From: Candidatus Rifleibacteriota bacterium
GTDB lineage: Bacteria > Riflebacteria > Ozemobacteria > Ozemobacterales > Ozemobacteraceae
Reading direction: 5' to 3'
Length of the DNA: 64,000 nt
NCBI GenBank assembly: GCA_029564115.1
Contig: JAKQQP010000500.1
Location: forward strand, 1 to 64,000
The notes below the pieces were generated by a model that did no database searches, was not told the DNA's origin, and saw only the letters and a program-made list of their open reading frames with translations. Position numbers and translations under genes: made by a program. Positions 49,935 to 59,617 of the stretch are shown one piece after another (position 1 is the first letter of the stretch; the number at the start of each line of letters is the position of its first letter).

Positions 49935-50761
49935 TTTTGTGAAACCTTTTGGATCATTGCCGCAGCTCTTGTATCGGAAGGATCTAGCTCGAGAATTTTT
50001 TTGAGGTATTGCAGGCTTTTTTTATTGTCGGCAGAGCTGTAGGCACAGATTGCCGCTTGAAACAAGACCTGCCGGTTAAATGGGAAAAATGCAAGAGAGC
50101 GTTCAAACCATTCGAGAGCCTCCGCACTTTCTCCGTGTTTCAGCAGCAGCGAGGCATAGACGACCATAGCCGTGGCACTGTCCCTGCTGGCGGGAAATTT
50201 TTCGATCAAAGCTTTGAGATTTTGCATGGCTTCATCGACTCTTTGCAGTTGAACCAGGCACTGGGCTTTTTCGAGCATGGCGTTGGTATCACCCGGATCG
50301 ATGGCAATGGCACGGTCATACATCTGCAGCGCTGTTTCGTAATCGCCTTTGAGGCGATAGGCATCGGCCATATCGTTCTGAGCATTGCTATCGGAGGCGT
50401 CAAGGCGCAATGCTTCGTTATAAAGCTCGATGGCCAGATCGAGCTGCCCCTGATCGAAATAAGCATCGGCCAGCCAGTTCGCAAGCAGGCTGCTGTTCTG
50501 GCTGATTTGCCATGCTTTTTCGAGGTGAATACGAGACTGATCGGTGTCCCCGGTTCGGGCTAATGAGATGCCAAGCCCGGTATGAGCTTCGACGCATTCA
50601 GGTTCGAGTTCCAGGGCCCGTTGATAATGCCGTACAGCTTCAGCCGTATCGCCCTTCTCATACCAGGCAATACCCAGCGCAACCTCGGCGCTGACCTTCT
50701 TTATGCCTTTCTTCAGGCATTGCGAGGCTCTTTTGATGATGTCTTCGATTGAAAATCCCAT
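49931..50761 (-). CDS. PilF-like TPR protein, first gene of the pseudopilin operon
   Basis: A 276-residue protein made almost wholly of TPRs (about seven): VALGIAWYEKGDTAEAVRHYQRALELEP, LANWLADAYFDQGQLDLAIELYNEAL, MADAYRLKGDYETALQMYDRAIAIDP and more. There is no signal peptide. Its role in pseudopilus assembly, like that of PilF/PilW, is inferred from context. There is no ribosome-binding site; TATAAT ends 8 bases before the ATG, so the mRNA is probably leaderless. Confidence 0.88.
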   Translation of the reverse strand: MGFSIEDIIKRASQCLKKGIKKVSAEVALGIAWYEKGDTAEAVRHYQRALELEPECVEAHTGLGISLARTGDTDQSRIHLEKAWQISQNSSLLANWLADAYFDQGQLDLAIELYNEALRLDASDSNAQNDMADAYRLKGDYETALQMYDRAIAIDPGDTNAMLEKAQCLVQLQRVDEAMQNLKALIEKFPASRDSATAMVVYASLLLKHGESAEALEWFERSLAFFPFNRQVLFQAAICAYSSADNKKSLQYLKKILELDPSDTRAAAMIQKVSQK

Positions 50762-50768
50762 GGGTGGT

Positions 50769-50774
50769 ATTATA
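50769..50774 (-). promoter_or_regulatory. Consensus -10 box abutting the TPR start codon
   Basis: Minus strand TATAAT with 7 bases (ACCACCC) to the ATG at 50761. No convincing -35 box lies 16-18 bases upstream. Transcription from it would begin at the start codon. The gap 50762-50958 is otherwise empty apart from the divergent lipoprotein promoter. Confidence 0.5.
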
Positions 50775-50904
50775 ACAATAAAAAATCAAGTTAGCAGCAG
50801 ATATTTTACTTCAGTTATGTAAAAAAGTTTTATTTTCCGCAAAATTTATTACATAAAAACGCTGCTTTGCATCTTAATTTAACCCATGAATGTGCAGATC
50901 GTTG

Positions 50905-50934
50905 TTGTTTATGCATACTTACCGGTGTTAGAAT
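50905..50934 (+). promoter_or_regulatory. Promoter of the lipoprotein gene
   Basis: TTGTTT (50905-50910), 18-base spacer, TAGAAT (50929-50934); predicted start near 50941, leader about 18 bases. Confidence 0.55.
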
Positions 50935-50958
50935 CAAAAAAAATATATGGAGAATAAA

Positions 50959-51624
50959 ATGAAATTATTGCAATACATACACTCAGCTCTGATTCTCTCG
51001 GTACTTATGCTTGTAGGTTGTGGCGGAAGTGGCGGCGGTGGCGACATAAATATTGCCGACATCAGAGCTACCTTGTGCCCTGGCTATAAATACCAGGAAA
51101 ACGGTGGAAGACAGGAAATAATTTTCGCTTCCATCAACAGAGCCAATATTACCGGCTGGATTGAAAACTCTCTTGGCAACAAGGTCGGCGGGTCTGACCT
51201 GGTCACCAACAGTCAGGCCAATACCAGCGAAATTACCCTGTCGACGAGCCTGGTTGGAAGTTATAAACTTGTTTATTATGTGAACTCAGAAAAGTTTGAG
51301 TTTGCCCGTGACGTTCAGTGGACAACTATTCCCGACTTTACCACCGCCCCACAGCCACCAGTCTGGAACAGCGCTTCCCGGCAACTGTCTGTTTCGTATT
51401 CTGCCACGAGTGCCGGTGTGGCTAATTATTATCTCAGACTTTTTTATGCGGCCCTGCCCGACCGGATGTATCAGCAGACTTCTACAAGTCCGGGTGGCGG
51501 AGTTCTCAGTATGCACGTCAACCAGTCAGATATTTATACGCCGGTTCTTGTCGCTGAAGCAGTTGAGGGAGACCGCGTAAGCTCGGTTATCCATTACATT
51601 TTTTCGGCGATGCCTCTCAATTAA
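50959..51624 (+). CDS. Lipoprotein of unknown function
   Basis: A 221-residue predicted lipoprotein. The lipobox LMLVGC places the acylated Cys at about residue 21, followed by a flexible GGSGGGGD linker. The mature part is rich in Ser, Thr and beta-like stretches (LGNKVGGSDLVTNSQAN, WNSASRQLSVSYSATS) and resembles a fibronectin- or Ig-like fold, without a clear family. The ATG at 50959 is used because GGAG lies 6 bases upstream, overlapping an earlier ATG. It is convergent with the FecR-like gene; only 6 bases separate the two stops. Confidence 0.82.
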   Translation: MKLLQYIHSALILSVLMLVGCGGSGGGGDINIADIRATLCPGYKYQENGGRQEIIFASINRANITGWIENSLGNKVGGSDLVTNSQANTSEITLSTSLVGSYKLVYYVNSEKFEFARDVQWTTIPDFTTAPQPPVWNSASRQLSVSYSATSAGVANYYLRLFYAALPDRMYQQTSTSPGGGVLSMHVNQSDIYTPVLVAEAVEGDRVSSVIHYIFSAMPLN

Positions 51625-51630
51625 CCTGTT

Positions 51631-52272
51631 TCATTCGAGTTGCAGAGCCGGTTCTTTTTCGGGCGTCGTCCAATACCAGGTATATCGCAGTTCATCGCTG
51701 CAGGAATAAAGCTGCGACAGTCTGCCCTGGGCGGCGGCAATTTCTCTGCCGGCTGGAAGTTTTTCTGCCGGTTCAAGATTGTTGCCACGAAAAATGTCTA
51801 TTTTGCCTTTTATCACACCTATTCTTGTAAGAACAGAATTTACCTTGATAACAAAAATTGCTTCAGCCGTTGCCTCGACCCTGACGTGTGGGGTAGCGAC
51901 CGCGAGTTTTTCGCTTTCAGAGGCGAGCCTGAAGCCGACCGTGCCTTTGCGTACTTCACAGCTGAATTTTTTTTGCAACGCCAGGCTGGTGTTTTCTTTC
52001 AGGCGAAACTCGGTGGCAGCCGTGTCTTCACCGGTTGCAACAATCATTTGACCATCAAAAGAAGTTAGCAGGGTCGCGCCTTCGACAAGAGAACGTCTGC
52101 CGGAAGTCAGTGTAAAAAGCGAACTGTCACCGAACCTGTAAAAATTCTGGCCGCGAAGCAGTTTGACGTCACATTCGATTGCAGGAGCAGAATCTTCGGC
52201 GGCGACAACCTCGATGGCAGCAAAACAAACGATAAAAATTGCACACAGAAGTAAAATACGTTTGGCGATCAT
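51631..52272 (-). CDS. Exported FecR-domain protein
   Basis: A 213-residue exported protein. The ATG at 52272 opens a signal peptide (ILLLCAIFIVCFAAIEVVAA) and lies 10 bases after the upstream stop. The mature part resembles FecR: TLTSGRRSLVEGATLLTS, LKENTSLALQKKFSCEVRKGTVGF, ATPHVRVEATAEAIFVIKV. FecR-type domains bind or sense envelope polymers and often regulate sigma factors; here it is not linked to one. Last gene of the engB-to-FecR run. Confidence 0.78.
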   Translation of the reverse strand: MIAKRILLLCAIFIVCFAAIEVVAAEDSAPAIECDVKLLRGQNFYRFGDSSLFTLTSGRRSLVEGATLLTSFDGQMIVATGEDTAATEFRLKENTSLALQKKFSCEVRKGTVGFRLASESEKLAVATPHVRVEATAEAIFVIKVNSVLTRIGVIKGKIDIFRGNNLEPAEKLPAGREIAAAQGRLSQLYSCSDELRYTWYWTTPEKEPALQLE

Positions 52273-52282
52273 TCTATATCTT

Positions 52283-54511
52283 CTATTTTGCCGGGGTGAA
52301 AATATGAACCATTTTGTTCTGGGCATCAGTAATGGCGACTCTGCCGTCTTTGCGTACCGATACTGCTGTCGGAAGCCATGGTTTGGGGCCTGGAGGAGCC
52401 TTGATTGTAGTTAAAATACTGCCGTTACGCGCAAAGCGATGCACCTGAAATTTGCTGGTATCACAAACCCAGATTCCGCCCCATGGGTCGAGGTCAAAAC
52501 CAGTGCTTTCGTTGCATCCTGACTGAAAAGTCGCGTCAAAACTTCCCATAGGGCTGAACTTTTTGACCAGCCCATTGCTTTCGAGAATGAACAATGAATC
52601 AGAATCGGCCCTGATGCCAACCGGCGAAATAATTGGCGCTGCCGCAGTAGAGGCAAAACTGCCAAGAAAAGCTCCCTGGTCGTTGAAGCAAAGAATTTTA
52701 GCCTGTGATCTGTCTACCAGCCACATTTCGTTTTTTCTGAAAGAGATACCGGAAGGTTGTTCCAATAGCCCGCCAATCGCGGCATCGCCCTGAATAAGCC
52801 CCTGTGGCGAACCATCCAGGGCAAATACCTGAATGCTGCGCTTCATTGTGTCGGCAATATACAGTTTGTCATTTTTCAGCGCCATGGCGATCGGAAGCCC
52901 AAAGGCGCCCGTATGCCCGCCCTTTTCGCCGAAAGATGTTACAACGCCGCCCTGCCGAGTATATTGCACTACTTTTCGCAGTTGGCTGTCGAGTACCCAG
53001 ATACCGCCAGATTCTCCCCAGATGATGTCATGTGGCCAGGCGGTCAACTGGTCACTTTCATTTTGAACTGAGGAAAAACTTTTTTCAAGAAGAAAGGTCG
53101 CGGTCGCCGGAAGGAAATCAAGGGCGAGAATGTCTTCCGATGGGTCTTCTTTATCCATGGCCGTGTCATTTTCCTGGGCCTGATATTCGCTGAAATCAAC
53201 ATCTTCTTCAGTCAAAGAATTGCCTTCGGAAGCAGTTGCAAAAGCAGTTTCCGAGGCGTCTCCGATTTCGACAACGGCGGGTTCCAATACTATTTCAGGC
53301 TTGAAAGTTGCGCGTTTTATTTGAACTTTTTCAGGGTTTCCGTCTATTACTGCCTTTATTTCAACGAAACAGACATCGTTGTTGACAAGGTCGACCGGTA
53401 TTGTCATTTCGAACTCGTTTGGCTGTGCCCGATAAGATATACTGCCCAGAGCTCCTACTGGTGCCAGAGTTTCGTTGATTTCGACAGCGGCAAGCAAAGA
53501 GTCCCCACGACCAATGGTAAGATGGCAGTTATGCAGAGACTGAACCTGCCCGGCAGCGGCTGGCAGCAGGTCTATGATCTGATTCCAGCTGATGACGGCC
53601 TTAACATGGTTCTCGGCCTGAAACATGCTGATCGAGAATTCAGGCAGAGCCGGTATGAAGAAAAACTTTCTGGTGGCTGCGTTTTCATCAGCGATAGCAA
53701 CGTTGTAAACGGCACCGGGCAAAACTTTTTCCGGCAGAATGACCAGAGTATCCGGTTCAGGGCTGAATCTTTTTGCTTCTACAGGTATTTCTGAGCCGTC
53801 GGCAGAGCGAAGAAACACTTTGAACATCGTGTCGAGCTTGTCGTCAGGCAAAAAATTCACATCGTCATAAGAAAATCTGAAGCCGTTGAAAGGGTTCAGA
53901 AATTCATTCTGACGAGGGCTTAGAAGTGCCGGAAGCTCGCCGGTCACAACTGCAGCGGTTTGGGTTGCCACAGTTGCTGAAGCCGCCGAAGCGACGTTTG
54001 TAATTTCTGTGGCGGCAATCGGAATTGTGGAACCAGGGGCCTGCGGCGCGGTGTCTAGTGGGGCCGAAGCCTGCATGACTGCCGCTGGCAGCGTTTCTAC
54101 CGGAGCAAGCACCTGGATCGGCGCAGTATCTGGCGCCGGACGTTCATTTTCATAGACTTTAAGAATAAAGCGCATTTCGCCTGGTTCAGCCGACAATGGC
54201 ATGATGGTAATTTCGTAAATTCCCGTTTCTGGAACGACCAGCTCTTTTAAGCCATCGGCCTTCTCTACTGCAATTTGCTCGTTTGATGTCAGCTTGATCT
54301 TTGGGATGATAATTCTGTCGGAAACACCTCTACCCTGCTCTTCTATTTCAAAAGATACCAATGTATCTTTCTTTAAAAGCATGTAATTGGTAATCCGGGC
54401 ATCGCTGCTTCTCTCAGCCGGAAAAACGCCGCGGTAATCAAAAAGTCGGGCGGCAGATGCTGCAGCTGTAACCAGGACAAAAATAAGCAAACCAGGCAGA
54501 ATTTTCTTCAT
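52283..54511 (-). CDS. Exported NHL-repeat six-bladed propeller protein
   Basis: A 742-residue exported protein. The ATG at 54511 (GGAG 6 bases upstream) opens a signal peptide. Residues about 30-130 form a beta domain, followed by an Ala/Pro/Thr-rich linker (about 140-200), another beta-rich region (about 205-420), an acidic linker, and NHL repeats (about 490-740; WPHDIIWGESGGIWVLDSQ, LPIAMALKNDKLYIADTM, EQPSGISFRKNEMWLVDRS). NHL propellers bind ligands or proteins at the cell surface. No enzyme motif is seen. Confidence 0.82.
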   Translation of the reverse strand: MKKILPGLLIFVLVTAAASAARLFDYRGVFPAERSSDARITNYMLLKKDTLVSFEIEEQGRGVSDRIIIPKIKLTSNEQIAVEKADGLKELVVPETGIYEITIMPLSAEPGEMRFILKVYENERPAPDTAPIQVLAPVETLPAAVMQASAPLDTAPQAPGSTIPIAATEITNVASAASATVATQTAAVVTGELPALLSPRQNEFLNPFNGFRFSYDDVNFLPDDKLDTMFKVFLRSADGSEIPVEAKRFSPEPDTLVILPEKVLPGAVYNVAIADENAATRKFFFIPALPEFSISMFQAENHVKAVISWNQIIDLLPAAAGQVQSLHNCHLTIGRGDSLLAAVEINETLAPVGALGSISYRAQPNEFEMTIPVDLVNNDVCFVEIKAVIDGNPEKVQIKRATFKPEIVLEPAVVEIGDASETAFATASEGNSLTEEDVDFSEYQAQENDTAMDKEDPSEDILALDFLPATATFLLEKSFSSVQNESDQLTAWPHDIIWGESGGIWVLDSQLRKVVQYTRQGGVVTSFGEKGGHTGAFGLPIAMALKNDKLYIADTMKRSIQVFALDGSPQGLIQGDAAIGGLLEQPSGISFRKNEMWLVDRSQAKILCFNDQGAFLGSFASTAAAPIISPVGIRADSDSLFILESNGLVKKFSPMGSFDATFQSGCNESTGFDLDPWGGIWVCDTSKFQVHRFARNGSILTTIKAPPGPKPWLPTAVSVRKDGRVAITDAQNKMVHIFTPAK

Positions 54512-54544
54512 AACCATCTCCAGAAGCAATTAAACAGAAAAGAT

Positions 54545-56107
54545 TCATTTCAGCCAGACTGAATCAGGGTAAAGTTGCGCAAGGAGCTTCCAGACGCTCT
54601 GAGCCTCGGCAAAAGCCATGTGGCGGTTGTATACGTCAGAGAGAACAGCCAGGCCGTGCTGAGCGTTTCGCATGCGCGGTCGGCCCGATATGGCATCGAT
54701 CAAAAGGTCGGTTCCGAGGTCGGGAAAGCTTTCGACGGCTGCGAGCCCAGCTATAAACAGCCGATCTTTGGGCTGAACCGGCATATAAAGAGGCATCATC
54801 AGGTCTTCGAGCATTTTGACTTCCTGGGGGGCGAGGTTCTTTTCGATCGACTTGAAGATTTTATAGCTCTCGTCTTTCTTGCCGGTAGCCATGTGGTAAA
54901 GCATGATAACCGGGAGATTCCGCCAGCCATTGAAAGCGATCCGTTCGATGCGACCGGTTCGCCCCAGGGCCATGTTGCTGATGGCAAGCATGAATTCAAG
55001 ATATTCTCTTGTCACTACGGGCAGATGGCCATTATCATAAGGGAAGAGGTGCTCATGCTTGAGCAATTTGACCAGTGTTGCATTGCCTTCTTCAGTCTGA
55101 AGGCTTTCGGGGGTAAGTGTCGACACTGATATTTCGAACTCAGCTCTGTCTGCGAGAGCAGTAATGTTATTCAGCTGTTCATAAGCGTTGGCAGCTGCCT
55201 CTGAGTCTTTGAATTCATACAAATGCAGATAATGCAGATCGGTCAATACCTGAAACCTTACTTCTGATGATGCTTCCGGGAATTCATCGAGAAAGTTTTT
55301 GATTTTAAGGAGGCGCAGCTGAGGCGCAGCCGAGTGTTTTACCACTCTTGTAAGCCCGCACCATTCTGTTACCGTCGAGTTGTATGCCGGGCCCTGCTCA
55401 TCTCTGATGCGAAGAGACATCAGGCTGGCTTCGGGAGCTTTTTTAGCGAACCAGGCGTGATCAATGGCACCGTCAAGAATTTCAACAGCCTTCATGCCGC
55501 TGACTTCGCCGTTTGCGACCCTCTTCAGCAAACCCTCAACAAGTCTATTTCCTGAGTGGAAACGCTTTAGATCACGGGTGAGTTTTGTTGAAGGCCTGCT
55601 GATGCGCTGCCCTTCGATAAATCTCTCGGCTGTTCGATGCTTGCCGCTGTTAAGGTGAGCGGCCAGAATTTGTGTCTGCTGCTCATGGGTCAGTTTGCCC
55701 AGTTTGACTGCACCGGCAAGAAATTTTTCGGCGCCGGCAAAATCTTTGACAGCCCAGGCTGCCATCGCTCTGTAAAGATAAACATTCTTGAGATATCGCC
55801 CTTTGGGAAAAAGGTGTATGTAAGTATCTGCAGCAACGGCTACTTCATCGATAAGCTCGGGGCTGAAACAGGTTATAGCTGTGTAAAAACCCTGCTCCCG
55901 GATGCGGTCAAGATAATCGTTACCTGTCCAGGAAATGGCGTCCGCGAAAGATTCGCGCAACATTGCCTGAGCACCATTCTTATCAGAATCCCATAACCTG
56001 CCGGCAGCAGAAACCTTTTTCTGGATGGTGGCGAGACCGGGGGCAGCAAAAACCTGACCAGCACAAAGACCTAAAAGCAGACAGAGTGCAATTCGCAGAA
56101 ACTTCAT
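54545..56107 (-). CDS. Exported helical-repeat protein of unknown function
   Basis: A 520-residue exported protein. The ATG at 56107 (GGAGG 7 bases upstream) opens a signal peptide (LRIALCLLLGLCAGQVFA). The mature part is largely alpha-helical with TPR-like spacing (YLYRAMAAWAVKDFAGAEKFLAGAVKL, HGLAVLSDVYNRHMAFAEAQSVWKLL), but no repeat is strong. No family recognised. It follows engB by 20 bases and precedes the NHL gene by 33, suggesting one transcript. Confidence 0.75.
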   Translation of the reverse strand: MKFLRIALCLLLGLCAGQVFAAPGLATIQKKVSAAGRLWDSDKNGAQAMLRESFADAISWTGNDYLDRIREQGFYTAITCFSPELIDEVAVAADTYIHLFPKGRYLKNVYLYRAMAAWAVKDFAGAEKFLAGAVKLGKLTHEQQTQILAAHLNSGKHRTAERFIEGQRISRPSTKLTRDLKRFHSGNRLVEGLLKRVANGEVSGMKAVEILDGAIDHAWFAKKAPEASLMSLRIRDEQGPAYNSTVTEWCGLTRVVKHSAAPQLRLLKIKNFLDEFPEASSEVRFQVLTDLHYLHLYEFKDSEAAANAYEQLNNITALADRAEFEISVSTLTPESLQTEEGNATLVKLLKHEHLFPYDNGHLPVVTREYLEFMLAISNMALGRTGRIERIAFNGWRNLPVIMLYHMATGKKDESYKIFKSIEKNLAPQEVKMLEDLMMPLYMPVQPKDRLFIAGLAAVESFPDLGTDLLIDAISGRPRMRNAQHGLAVLSDVYNRHMAFAEAQSVWKLLAQLYPDSVWLK

Positions 56108-56127
56108 AAAACTTCCTCCTCTCAGAA

Positions 56128-57069
56128 TCATTCGTTCTTAGGACTATCCTGCCGGGGTTCTCCACCCGGGCGTTTGTTTTTCCAACGTCGCCGGCGGTTA
56201 TTCCCAGCTCCTGTTCCGGGTGCGTTTTCACGGTGCGGCTGATTTGTCTTTTGCGCACCTTCAGAATTTGCCGGGGCTTCTTTAACCTGTGCCTGACGAT
56301 TGTGTCGCTCTGTGGGCTTCCCGCCACTTTTTTCGCCGTCAAACTTTTTCGCTGGTGAATCGCCACTGCCGTGGGGCGCGGGTTTATCACCGGTCTGAGG
56401 TCTTTCGTTGCGGGGGGGCCTGCCTTTCGGTCTGTTGTCCTGTTGTGGAGCCCGCCTTTGCCTTGGTTCAGAGGCTTTGAACTCGAGGCCGGCAATTACT
56501 TTTTCGACAGCATCGAGAAAGTCGTCGCGACCGTTCGCTGATTTTGCCGAAAAAAGAATGTTGTAGGTTCCCTTGATGTCGCGAGAAATAGAGCTTCGCA
56601 TTTTCAGAGCCTGCTGGTTGCTCAATTTATCAACTTTGGTGAGCACGGCAAAATGATTGAATTTTTGTTCTCTGACCCAGTCGTGCATCTGCACATCGAG
56701 TGGCGAGGGTTTGTGTCTGATGTCAAGCACCTGAACTACGCCTTTGAGATTTTTGCACTCAGAGAAGAACTCGTTCATCATCGACTGAATCTTGGCCCTG
56801 GTGACTTTGGAAGCCTTGGCGTAGCCGTATCCGGGTAGATCGACTATGTAGAAGGCTTCGTTGATGCAGTAGAAATTGATTGTCAGAGTCTTGCCGGGCA
56901 AAGAGCTGGTTCTCGCCAGTTCTTTGCGCCCGGTAATCGAGTTGATGAGGGAAGATTTGCCGACGTTACTTCGGCCCACGAGGGCAACTATCGGCAGATC
57001 GTCTGCCGGCAGAGCGGCGCTGCTGGTAATGCAGGCACTGAAGGTGGCAGAGGTTATCTTGATCGTCAT
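56128..57069 (-). CDS. engB: Ribosome-biogenesis GTPase EngB with basic C-terminal tail
   Basis: Essential GTPase (YihA/YsxC) acting in 50S subunit assembly. G motifs: G1 GRSNVGKSS (32-40), G3 DLPG (77-80), G4 TKVD (144-147) and a G5-like SAKS. Residues 1-195 match the family. The last 113 residues are a low-complexity tail rich in Arg, Pro, Gln, Asn and Lys (RRAPQQDNRPKGRPPRNERP, NNRRRRWKNKRPGG) that is absent from the usual 195-210 residue protein. Such a tail could bind rRNA. It overlaps lon by ATGA and is probably co-translated with it. Confidence 0.95.
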   Translation of the reverse strand: MTIKITSATFSACITSSAALPADDLPIVALVGRSNVGKSSLINSITGRKELARTSSLPGKTLTINFYCINEAFYIVDLPGYGYAKASKVTRAKIQSMMNEFFSECKNLKGVVQVLDIRHKPSPLDVQMHDWVREQKFNHFAVLTKVDKLSNQQALKMRSSISRDIKGTYNILFSAKSANGRDDFLDAVEKVIAGLEFKASEPRQRRAPQQDNRPKGRPPRNERPQTGDKPAPHGSGDSPAKKFDGEKSGGKPTERHNRQAQVKEAPANSEGAQKTNQPHRENAPGTGAGNNRRRRWKNKRPGGEPRQDSPKNE

Positions 57070-59546
57070 TGGTCTGTTTTACGGCCTTTCCTTGTCTTTT
57101 TCCGGGCCTCTGTGCCGAGAGCCCGTTTGCTGAAAACCAGCGGTGTTTTTTTGGGTTCGCCGTTCAGGGCAAGTTTTAGCACCTCGCTGGCGAGAGCGAC
57201 TTTGTGAATGGTCAGATTTTTGAGAATCTGCGGTGGCACTTCTTCAAGCTCTTTTTCGTTATCATTTGAAAGAATGATATTGGTGATATTCTGGCGATGG
57301 GCGGCAAGAAGCTTTTCTTTAATGCCACCAACCGGCAGAACTCGACCTCTGAGAGTTATTTCTCCGGTCATGGCAAAATCGTTGCGAACCGGAACTTCAT
57401 TCAGAGCTGAATAAATTGCAGTGGAGATAGCGATACCGGCTGAGGGGCCATCTTTGGGGACGGCACCTTCAGGGAAGTGGATATGCAGGTCTATGGAATC
57501 GTAATCTATCGGTCGCATCTTTATTTCATCAGCGTGGCTGCGGAGGTAAGAGAGGCTGGCGTGCGCCGATTCCTTCATAACGTCGCCCAGAGAGCCGGTC
57601 AGAATTATTTTGCCACGGCCCGGCATGACAACCACTTCGATCGGCAGTGTGGTGCCCCCAACTTCTGTCCAGGCGAGACCGTTAACCAGGCCGATGTCGT
57701 CTTTTCCTTCGAGTTTGTCGTTATGGTATTTGGGGATACCAAGGTATGACTCGATCGAGGCATCAGATATTTTCAGCTTGATTTTTGCGGATTTATCTTC
57801 GATATTGCCGAGCTTGCCAAGAACTATGTCTCTGGCGACCTTGCGGCAGACAGAGGCAAGTTCGCGTTCGAGATTACGCACTCCGGCTTCGCGGGTGAAT
57901 TTTCTTATAACTTCGACAATTGCCGATTCTTCGACTTCGATATCATGTCTGTCGATGCCATTAGCCTCTTTCTGCTTGGGAACAAGATACTTTTGCGAGA
58001 TTTGAACTTTTTCTTCTTCTGTGTAACCGGGCAGATACACCACTTCAAGGCGGTCTCGCAGAGGGCCGGGAATAGTGTGCGGCACGTTGGCGGTGGTGAG
58101 AAAGAGCACCTTGGAAAGATCGAAAGGTGTCGCCATATAATGGTCGGAAAAAGTGTAGTTCTGTTCGGGGTCGAGAGCCTCAAGAAGTGCTGAACTCGGG
58201 TCTCCCCTGAAATCCATGCCCATTTTATCGATTTCGTCAAGAAGAATGACCGGGTTACGTGAACCGGTATCTCGCAGTGCCTGAATGATGCGACCTGGCA
58301 TGGCGCCGATATAGGTGCGCCTGTGTCCGCGTATTTCGGCTTCATCACGCATACCGCCAAGAGAAATGCGGGCGAATTTGCGATTGAGGGCTCTGGCTAT
58401 CGATTTGCCCAGAGAAGTTTTGCCGACGCCCGGAGGGCCGATGAGGCAGAGAATCGGGCCTTTGATCGACTTTTTAAGTCTGCAGACGGCGAGGTATTCA
58501 AGAATTCTTTCTTTGACTTTTTTCAGGCCAAAGTGATCTTCGTCGAGAATTTCCTGGCATTTTTCGAGGTCTATGCGGTCGCGGGTCTGTTTTTTCCAGG
58601 GAAGGGCCACGAGCCAGTCTATATAGTTGCGCGAAACTGTTGCTTCTGCCGAACCAGGCGGCATTTTGGTCAGTTTGGCGAGCTCTTTGTCGGCTTTTTC
58701 ACGGGCTTCTTCCGGCATGCCTGCCTTGGCAATGGCGGCCTTGAGTTCTTCGACCTCTTCGGTGCGTTCGTCAGCATCGCCGAGTTCTTTTTGAATGGCT
58801 TTCATCTGTTCGCGCAGATAATATTCTTTTTGAATCTGTTCCATCTGCTTGCGAACCTGCCCGCGAATTTTCTTCTCGACCATCATGATTTCGAGCTCGC
58901 GGTTTAGAATACTGGCAATTTTTTCGAGGCGTTCGCGCGGGTCGAAAGCTTCGAGGACTTCCTGCTTTTCTTCTACTTTGAGGTTGAGGTGAGCGGTGAT
59001 TATGTCGGCCAGTCTGCCCGGTTCTTCGACATTGTTGGCAACCATGATTACTTCAAGTGGAATCTTTTTATTGAGCTTTACATATTGCTCGAAAAGGGTG
59101 ATGACGTTGCGCATCAGGGCCTGAAGTTCGATTGACTTGCGGTCTTCAGTGATAATGCGTTCGCCCTCGACCTCAAAATATTCATCGAGCTTGGTAAAAC
59201 TTTTGATTTTAACTCTGGTTGTGCCTTCGACAAGTATTTTAAGAATGCCGTCGGGCAGCTTGAGGAGCTGAAGAATTTCAGCGATAGTACCGGTTTCAAA
59301 AAGTTCTTCGGCTTCCGGGTCGTCGGTTTTGGCCTGTTTTTGCGAGCACAGAATAATTTTACGGTTTTTAAGCATCGCTTCTTCGATGGCTCTGATTGAC
59401 TTCTTGCGGCCGACAAAGAGCGGTACGACCATGTATGGAAAAACTACAACGTCTCTCAGGGGCAGCAGAGGGTATACCTCTGGCCCGACCAGGCCGGAGT
59501 TGTCGTCATTATTGTCTTGAATATTGCTGCGATCTTCAGTTGCCAT
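57066..59546 (-). CDS. lon: ATP-dependent protease Lon
   Basis: Cytosolic AAA+ quality-control protease (826 residues, normal length). Order: N-terminal LON domain ([23 protein letters not shown]), coiled middle domain, AAA+ with Walker [16 protein letters not shown] and Walker [12 protein letters not shown], then the protease domain with the Ser-Lys dyad about Ser702 ([11 protein letters not shown]) and Lys743 ([13 protein letters not shown]). A short Lys/Arg-rich C-terminus is extra. AGGAGG lies 8 bases before the ATG. No heat-shock operator is obvious. Confidence 0.98.
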   Translation of the reverse strand: MATEDRSNIQDNNDDNSGLVGPEVYPLLPLRDVVVFPYMVVPLFVGRKKSIRAIEEAMLKNRKIILCSQKQAKTDDPEAEELFETGTIAEILQLLKLPDGILKILVEGTTRVKIKSFTKLDEYFEVEGERIITEDRKSIELQALMRNVITLFEQYVKLNKKIPLEVIMVANNVEEPGRLADIITAHLNLKVEEKQEVLEAFDPRERLEKIASILNRELEIMMVEKKIRGQVRKQMEQIQKEYYLREQMKAIQKELGDADERTEEVEELKAAIAKAGMPEEAREKADKELAKLTKMPPGSAEATVSRNYIDWLVALPWKKQTRDRIDLEKCQEILDEDHFGLKKVKERILEYLAVCRLKKSIKGPILCLIGPPGVGKTSLGKSIARALNRKFARISLGGMRDEAEIRGHRRTYIGAMPGRIIQALRDTGSRNPVILLDEIDKMGMDFRGDPSSALLEALDPEQNYTFSDHYMATPFDLSKVLFLTTANVPHTIPGPLRDRLEVVYLPGYTEEEKVQISQKYLVPKQKEANGIDRHDIEVEESAIVEVIRKFTREAGVRNLERELASVCRKVARDIVLGKLGNIEDKSAKIKLKISDASIESYLGIPKYHNDKLEGKDDIGLVNGLAWTEVGGTTLPIEVVVMPGRGKIILTGSLGDVMKESAHASLSYLRSHADEIKMRPIDYDSIDLHIHFPEGAVPKDGPSAGIAISTAIYSALNEVPVRNDFAMTGEITLRGRVLPVGGIKEKLLAAHRQNITNIILSNDNEKELEEVPPQILKNLTIHKVALASEVLKLALNGEPKKTPLVFSKRALGTEARKKTRKGRKTDQ

Positions 59547-59617
59547 AAAAATATCCTCCTACCGGAATGTGATGATTTTACTGCAGAAAGAAAAAAATAG
59601 AAAGTTTTCAAAATATT

